This document shows, piece after piece, positions 58,339-64,000 of a stretch of DNA of 64,000 nt. The notes under the pieces were generated by a model. It ran no database searches. It was not told the DNA's origin and worked only from the letters and a program-made list of their open reading frames with translations. A program made the translations under genes and the position numbers. This stretch comes from Calliopum simillimum (Eukaryota > Arthropoda > Insecta > Diptera > Lauxaniidae). The DNA lies in NCBI GenBank assembly GCA_951812925.1, contig OX638368.1, forward strand, positions 151,080,492 to 151,144,491, written 5' to 3'. How positions within the stretch are numbered: the first letter of the stretch is position 1; the number at the start of each line of letters is the position of its first letter.

Positions 58339-59954
58339 CTAACTACTGGTAAAGAAAGTCAATCGATTTCGTCAGATGGAAAATTTATATCAAAAAATAG
58401 TGCTGTGATCATTTTTGACAAAAAAAAAATTTGGTTCGGTTGTGGGCACCCTTAGAAAATCGGCTAAAAATGGGAAATTATGAAGTTAAATGCAATCAAA
58501 TGGAGAAGTCAGCAAAATTAATTTATTTTGAAAACATTGACTCATATAAATGCAACAAATTCTGCTCAACGGCTTCTACAAAATCAGCCCTCTTTTGCCA
58601 GGCATGCACTTTTTGTACCAATCCATGCCCACCAGCTGCACGATGATATTTTAGTAAAACGCACGCTTTAAATTAGCGTGCCAATTCTGGTCCCACACTC
58701 GACTTTGACAGCCACATCGAAAAGCAATTGTGTTGTGTGAACATTTTGGTTGCATTCGGTTTTGAATCACAAAATAAAATAAATTTGCTGCATAAATATA
58801 GATTGCACTCAGCTTTTCGATTGATTCACTTCGATTTATCGCACTTGGAAAATGATAGAAAAAAACTTTTGTGTGGACTTTCCCCTGCTCAAAATTTATT
58901 TTCTTATCAGCCACAAAGCAAATGCGATAGTTTGCTCCGGCATATGCACAAAAAATTCGTGCTGTAATAACACTCGCTTAACATTTTTCAGAACAGCCGC
59001 ATTTGTTTTCTGTCAAAAGTTACGCCCGCAGGCGGCACTCTTCTCCTACTATCCTAGTTGAAAATTCAGATAATGACGGTTTTTTTTTTTTTGCAGTAAA
59101 CACAATTGGAGCAAGCTTAGTTTGGTTATCATTATTATTTTTGCTGGTAGTTTTCTCTATCACACTCAGAAAAAAGACTCTTTGGAAAGGATTTGCTGGA
59201 AGTTACCGAAAACAGAAAGCCCTTTTACACACCTGCCGGGAAAATAGGAACAATGACAAAGTAAGGTCATTGAAGTATTTTGTTCCTTAACTTCTCCTGA
59301 TTCAGAAAATATAAAAATTAAAATCCCGACATCGCAGTCCCTTTTTTCACATTACTCATTTTCAACGTCTTTTAAATTATATTTTTTGGTGAAATTTTGT
59401 TTGTTAATTTGTCCAGAGTCGAAATATATGAAAATTAGATCGGCATAGTTCCTTTTTGCGAATAAACCGCGCTTAATTTAAGTGAAAAATGTTGCACTAC
59501 ATGAGAGAACTGCCTGCAATATTTCAAGCAACAAACTACATGCAATGGGTACACATAATTTTAAAATCGAAAGCCAAACCAATTTGCAATTTCCTCAAGG
59601 TTTCAATTCAGTAAAGAATTGGCTTTCGTATGCTAAGAGTGACTTTGAATTTACATAAATATTCCAAAGAACTTTGCTAAAATTAAAGTCGGCATTTTTG
59701 CCGTGTGTTGCAACTTGAGAGCTAAGCTGTAGCTGGAACTTATTATATATTCAAGGTCTTATGATGATGAGAAAGAATCTTGAAAATCTTTTGTATTTTG
59801 TTGGCGATTGTCGCTCAATCACGCATGCGCGCATATAGGATTTTTCCACTCCACAAGCGAACTTCAATAACAATAACAAGAACAAAAAATATCGATTTTA
59901 AATTTTCTTCATTAAATACAAAAACAAAATAAAATTTTAAATTCTTTTTTTCAG
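58339..59954. other. large intron, last part
   Basis: AT-rich; ends in a clear acceptor (AAATTCTTTTTTTCAG). No additional exon could be supported. Confidence 0.5.
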
Positions 59955-60841
59955 GCAACAATACCACTACAATCGTTTAACCTTGATTGTGGCGGCACTT
60001 CAGCTGCCACAACTGCTGCTATTGCCAGACCGAATGCAGCAACTATTGCTTACCTACGTACACTTTCGGCACCAACACCGTACCATCATCAGCCACATCA
60101 GCATAATGATAATAGGCTCTCAATGGCCAATGGCAATTGCAAACGTAGTTTAGCAACATTAAATGGTGTAGAACAGCAACATCATCATAGTCTCGCCAAC
60201 TTTGAATGTGCGACGTCGGCGGCGACGCATCGATCGAATGAACCTACGACAACAACGACAATATTAAAAATTGAAGAAGCTGCTGCAGCAGCAGCCATTG
60301 CATCGGCAACAACATTGTCTTCTGCTGTTGACGATGATGGTGGCGGTCATGCGAAAAATAATAAAATGCGACCGGAATCAACCAGCTTGGCGGATGAGGA
60401 ATTGCAGCGACAAAGGCGACAACGTCAATTGGAAAATGATATGGAAACAATAAGGAACACATTATTAAGTCAAAATCAGCAATTGGCTGCAATGGAAGTA
60501 AACAGCAACAATGGCGATAACCATAAGTCCAGTTGCAATAAAAATACGTTGGTGGCAACAACTGCGACTTTATTGCCAAAACGGGAGCGCTTTAATCAGC
60601 CTTTAAACACAGCGACAACACCAGCAGCAGCAGCAGCAACAACAACAACAACGATGAGTATATCACCATCATCCACTTTGATGACCCCGTCAAAAACGAA
60701 TGGACAAACGACAGCGACAACGACAACGACAAGTTATTTGCTAAATGGCAGCGATGCTACCAAAAAAGGTTCGACATCAACAATCTGGACATCTGAGGAA
60801 TCTATATTAAGGAGTGTTGGCGCCGTCGATGAAGACAATAA
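59955..60841 (+). CDS. unidentified large protein, visible exon 2
   Basis: Exon of 887 bases, opening in phase 0 after TTTTTTTCAG and ending with two bases of a split codon at donor AA/GTAAGT. It follows the exon at 40551-41327 across an 18.6-kb intron with compatible phase. The protein begins ATIPLQSFNLDCGG. It continues with His/Ala/Thr-rich stretches and a probable coiled-coil segment (LADEELQRQRRQRQLENDME, then TIRNTLLSQNQQLAAMEV). It ends with a Thr/Ser-rich part and IWTSEESILRSVGAVDEDN. No named domain recognised. Confidence 0.8.
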
Positions 60842-60964
60842 GTAAGTTTTCTTTTTTCTATTTTGTTTTTTTTTCTGTTTTCTATGTCGTGTTTTTTTTT
60901 GAGAATTGCTTTGAAAGTGGTAGGTAGAGAAAGTTAAATAATTCAAATAATCGCTACTTAATCT

Positions 60965-61866
60965 AAGTTGAGTTGAGTTGAGCTGAGCTAATGTGAGTTG
61001 AGTTGAGTTGAGTTGAGTTCAGTTGAGTTGACTTGAGTTGAGTTGAGTTGAGTTGAGTTGAGTTGAGTTGAGTTGAGTTGAGTTGATTTGAGTTGATTTG
61101 AGTTGATTTGAGTTGAGTTGAGTTGAGTTGAGTTGAGTTGAGTTGAGTTGAGTTGAGTTGAGTTGAGTTCAGTTCAGTTGAGTTGACTTGAGTTGAGTTG
61201 AGTTGAGTTGAGTTGAGTTGAGTTGAGTTGTGTTGACTTGAGTTGAGTTGAGTTGAGTTGTGTTGATTTGAGTTGAGTTGAGTTGAGTTGAGTTGAGTTG
61301 AGTTGAGCTGAGTTGAGTTGAGTTGAGTTGAGTTGAGTTGAGTTGAGTTGAGTTGAGTTGAGTTGAGTTGAGTTGAGTTGAGTTGAGTTGAGTTGAGTTG
61401 AGTTGAGTTGAGTTGAGTTGAGTTGAGTTGAGTTGAGTTGAGTTGAGTTGAGTTGAGTTGAGTTGAGTTGAGTTGAGTTGAGTTGAGTTGAGTTGAGTTG
61501 AGTTGAGTTGAGTTGAGTTGAGTTGAGTTGAGTTGAGTTGAGTTGAGTTGAGTTGAGTTGAGTTGAGTTGAGTTGAGTTGAGTTGAGTTGAGTTGAGTTG
61601 AGTTGAAATGAGTTGAGTTGAGTTGAGTTGAGTTGAGTTAAGTTGAGTTGAGTTGAGTTGAGTTGAGTTGAGTTGAGTTGAGTTGAGTTGAGTTGAGTTG
61701 AGTTGAGTTGAGTTGAGTTGAGTTGAGTTGAGTTGAGTTGAGTTGAGTTGAGTTGAGTTGAGTTGAGTTGAGTTGAGTTGAGTTGAGTTGAGTTGAGTTG
61801 AGTTGAGTTGAGTTGAGTTGAGTTGAGTTGAGTTGAGCTGAGTTGAGTTGAGTTAAATTGACTTGA
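60965..61866. repeat. TTGAG pentanucleotide microsatellite, ~900 bp
   Basis: About 180 copies of GAGTT/TTGAG, with scattered variants (TTGAT, TTCAG, AGCTG, TTGAC) concentrated in the first 300 bases and at the far end. It lies in the intron between two exons of the plus-strand gene. Read on the minus strand it is open as a Ser-Thr-Gln-Leu-Asn repeat, an artefact of the five-base period. It is not the insect telomere repeat TTAGG. Confidence 0.97.
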
Positions 61867-62237
61867 ACGAACAGACAGTTGAATTGAAATGATTTGAGTT
61901 GCATTTCCCAGTGCGACGTCATGATTTCTACTTTATGAGTTCATGAAGCGAGATTAACAATTCACAAAACTTTTTTTCAACTGCATTTGTAATTTTTTCA
62001 AAAGCATAGTCCTCATGAATATTTATGCCCTTGAACAACAGTTTTTTCCTGCACTTCGCAGCATTTCTTAATGACGTCTAGCAATGCGCCTGCAAGATCT
62101 TGTCGTGTCATTTATGAATTCATCACAAACGTTAATTCGCTCGCTGTCTGCCTACCTGTCTGACTGTTTGCCCATTTACGATCTTCACTTTTGTTCTTGT
62201 AATTTTATTTACCTGCCTTTTGTTTTTCCCATTACAG
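61867..62237. other. intron, 3' part
   Basis: Intron sequence after the pentamer array, ending in acceptor TTTTTCCCATTACAG. Confidence 0.6.
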
Positions 62238-63318
62238 CTCTACTTCATCCTCGGCATGTGAAGAAGCATCTGGCGTATTGAGCTCTGGCAAATCGGGCAT
62301 TTCGCTGGATTCTTCTGGTCTCGACAACGACAACAATGAGAGCGGCATTGGGACAGCAACTCCACCTAAGGATCTACCCTATTGGAAGAATTCGCATAAT
62401 CATCACCATCATCATCACCATAATAATGACAACGAATCGGTAAGCAGCTTGGATGCTTTACGAAAAATTAAATTCCAAAAAGCCAGCTCAGTGGCCTCCT
62501 CAGATGATCCTGATTTATTGGAAGTGCTCAGTCTATGTGATGAGCCTCAAGGCGATGAAGATGTTTGTACAGATGTAGATGGCATTGAAAATGATCATCA
62601 TTCGCAACAACAAAAGCAGCAACAACAACAACAGCATGACAATGACGATAGCAATGATGCGCTCGGTGAAGAGGATGATGCCGATGAAGATGATGACGAA
62701 GTTGATGAGGGTCATGATGAATTCGAATCGGTAACTTATTGCGATTGTGACTATACCGACGGTGATGGTAGCGGCAGCGGTAGTGCTGGCAACAATAGTC
62801 GCGATGTCGGTGGCAATGGTTCTAGTAGTTCAGGTGGTCCCACAGGTATCGCCATTATTCCCGCCGAAACAAATAGTGTGGTCTTACGTCGTAAATTTAG
62901 TGCTGCACCACCGATTATGGTACCACACGCTGCTGCACAGAAATGTCGTAGTCATTCGCTGGATACCTCATCGTTGCCGTCATCATATCAACAACATTAC
63001 CATCAGTTGCACCCTTTACATCAGCATTACCATCCACAGCATCATCCGTCACATTTGACGCGAAAGCTGCATCATCATTTGCACCCTGCTGTTGTCCGTT
63101 CGAAGGAACGCGTTCAATTGTCATTAGCTCTGAGGCAGGAGCCTTTCCAGTCACTGCTCTCGCCAACGCATTTTCATGAGTTACCTTCGCCCAGCAGCGC
63201 ATCGCTGCACAGCGGACATGAGAGCCTTGGCATACAGGAGTTGACAACCAAATCGAATTCGGCGCCATTGCTGCTAAAGCAAGAGAGGAAACGCGATGAT
63301 TTCGCTGCTCAGAATTTG
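62238..63318 (+). CDS. unidentified large protein, visible exon 3
   Basis: Exon of 1081 bases. One base completes the Asn codon split at the previous donor, and the exon ends in phase 0 at TTG/GTGAGT. The protein contains GISLDSSGLDNDNNESGIGT, a PYWKN motif and a His run. Next come SLDALRKIKFQKASSVASSD and DPDLLEVLSLCDEP, an acidic Asp/Glu stretch, a Gly/Ser stretch, LRRKFSAAPPIMVPH, SHSLDTSSLPSS and a His-rich segment. It ends with SNSAPLLLKQERKRDDFAAQ. Several Ser-rich motifs look like phosphorylation or 14-3-3-type sites. I cannot name the family. The KIKFQKASS and RKFSAAPP segments are the best for a homology search, since they are not simple repeats. Confidence 0.82.
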
Positions 63319-63400
63319 GTGAGTTGGAAGTGATGTGATGTTGATGTTAATTTAAGCCAAGGTCGGTGCATTTACTAATTGCTTTTTTATTCTTTTACAG

Positions 63401-63443
63401 ACTTTGCGCTATTCACGATCACAAAGTGATCGCTACTTAGCTG
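63401..63443 (+). CDS. unidentified large protein, visible exon 4 (43 bases)
   Basis: A small exon between acceptor TTATTCTTTTACAG and donor CTG/GTAAGT. It encodes TLRYSRSQSDRYLA plus one base, in phase with the preceding exon. The intron between them is only 82 bases. The RSQSDR sequence continues the serine-rich basic character. Further exons lie beyond the window. Confidence 0.75.
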
Positions 63444-64000
63444 GTAAGTGATGATTTATTAATAAAATTAATAAAATTATTTTTTTTTAATCTTGCTACA
63501 GACTGGGTTGTGTTGTGTATTTTGTCAGACAGAGTAAAATATTTCTTGGTTTAATTAGTAGATTTATCTTGGTGTATGCTAACACTCCACTGGGAGCTGT
63601 CAGCAAGAGAATAACTGACTCTTTGCTGTGGCATAGATCTTAAGCCATTCGCCAATTTTTCCAATTAAAGAGCTGTATTTCTTTAGGAATATATTTTATT
63701 TACTAAATATTAGTCAAAAACTGAAATTTAAAGCTATAGCTTTGGCAGAATAGCTAATAATGATATTCAAAATTGTTTTCGTAATTCTAAATTTATTTTT
63801 GTAATTTTAAGTGACTTTTACCTTATAAATAAGAAAATGGATTGAATACTGTATCGAGAATGTTAATGAAAAGTCTAATCTAATGGTTGATGTTAAATTA
63901 GAGATATTATTTTTTATATAACCGGAATCAAGATGAGAAATTTGGGATGTCACACGACTCACTACGAATATTCGCCATATCGTAATATACCTGATAAAGA
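63444..64000. other. intron to window end
   Basis: AT-rich with no further exon seen before the window ends. Confidence 0.5.

Noticed and set aside
60965..61866. Telomere repeat tract
   Set aside because: The unit is TTGAG, not TTAGG, and it lies between two coding exons.
61638..61922. Minus-strand frame encoding a Ser-Thr-Gln-Leu-Asn repeat protein
   Set aside because: It is a translation of the TTGAG pentamer array; any five-base repeat without stops stays open.

Overview
The window is nuclear DNA of a higher (schizophoran) fly. The main evidence is a natalisin neuropeptide precursor whose peptides closely resemble the Drosophila ones. Long polyglutamine and histidine tracts, very AT-rich introns many kilobases long, and a BEL/Pao LTR retrotransposon agree with this. 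I cannot name the species; a tephritid or similar fly with a repeat-rich genome is plausible.

Layout. 1-8.3 kb: no host gene seen; a 36-bp minisatellite, a SINE-like insertion, a dead mariner-type transposase and several nested terminal-inverted-repeat (TIR) elements. 8.3-23.3 kb, minus strand: a complete natalisin gene in four coding exons (23270-22853, 20671-20335, 13430-13093, 9502-8307). All splice phases match and the joined length is 762 codons plus stop. Its introns hold a pogo-like MITE, a 1.2-kb near-palindrome and a TIR element carrying a broken ORF. 24.6-29.4 kb: a second transposase relic, a 2-kb fold-back element with a nested tRNA-bearing TIR element, and a 0.9-kb TIR element. 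29.5-39.5 kb: a structurally complete BEL/Pao element with 407-bp LTRs that differ at one base, a 5-bp target duplication (TATGA), an intact 1750-residue Gag-Pol, a 0.89-kb MITE inside its long leader, and a second, diverged zinc-knuckle/protease reading frame in the place where env would be. 40.5-63.4 kb, plus strand: four consecutive, phase-compatible internal exons of a large low-complexity protein I do not recognise; both gene ends lie outside what I can see. Its 18.6-kb intron holds an exact hAT-like MITE, a TTAA-flanked element, a satellite built on a 17-bp palindrome and a ~135-bp tandem repeat. Another of its introns holds a ~900-bp TTGAG pentamer array.

The two host genes run in opposite directions, start to start, with the retrotransposon between natalisin and the first visible exon of the plus-strand gene. 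The most notable points are the natalisin gene model, the extra Gag/protease-like frame of the BEL element with a plausible splice donor and acceptor for it, the intronic hairpin, the palindrome satellite, and the number of separate MITE families whose terminal motif is repeated inside the element.
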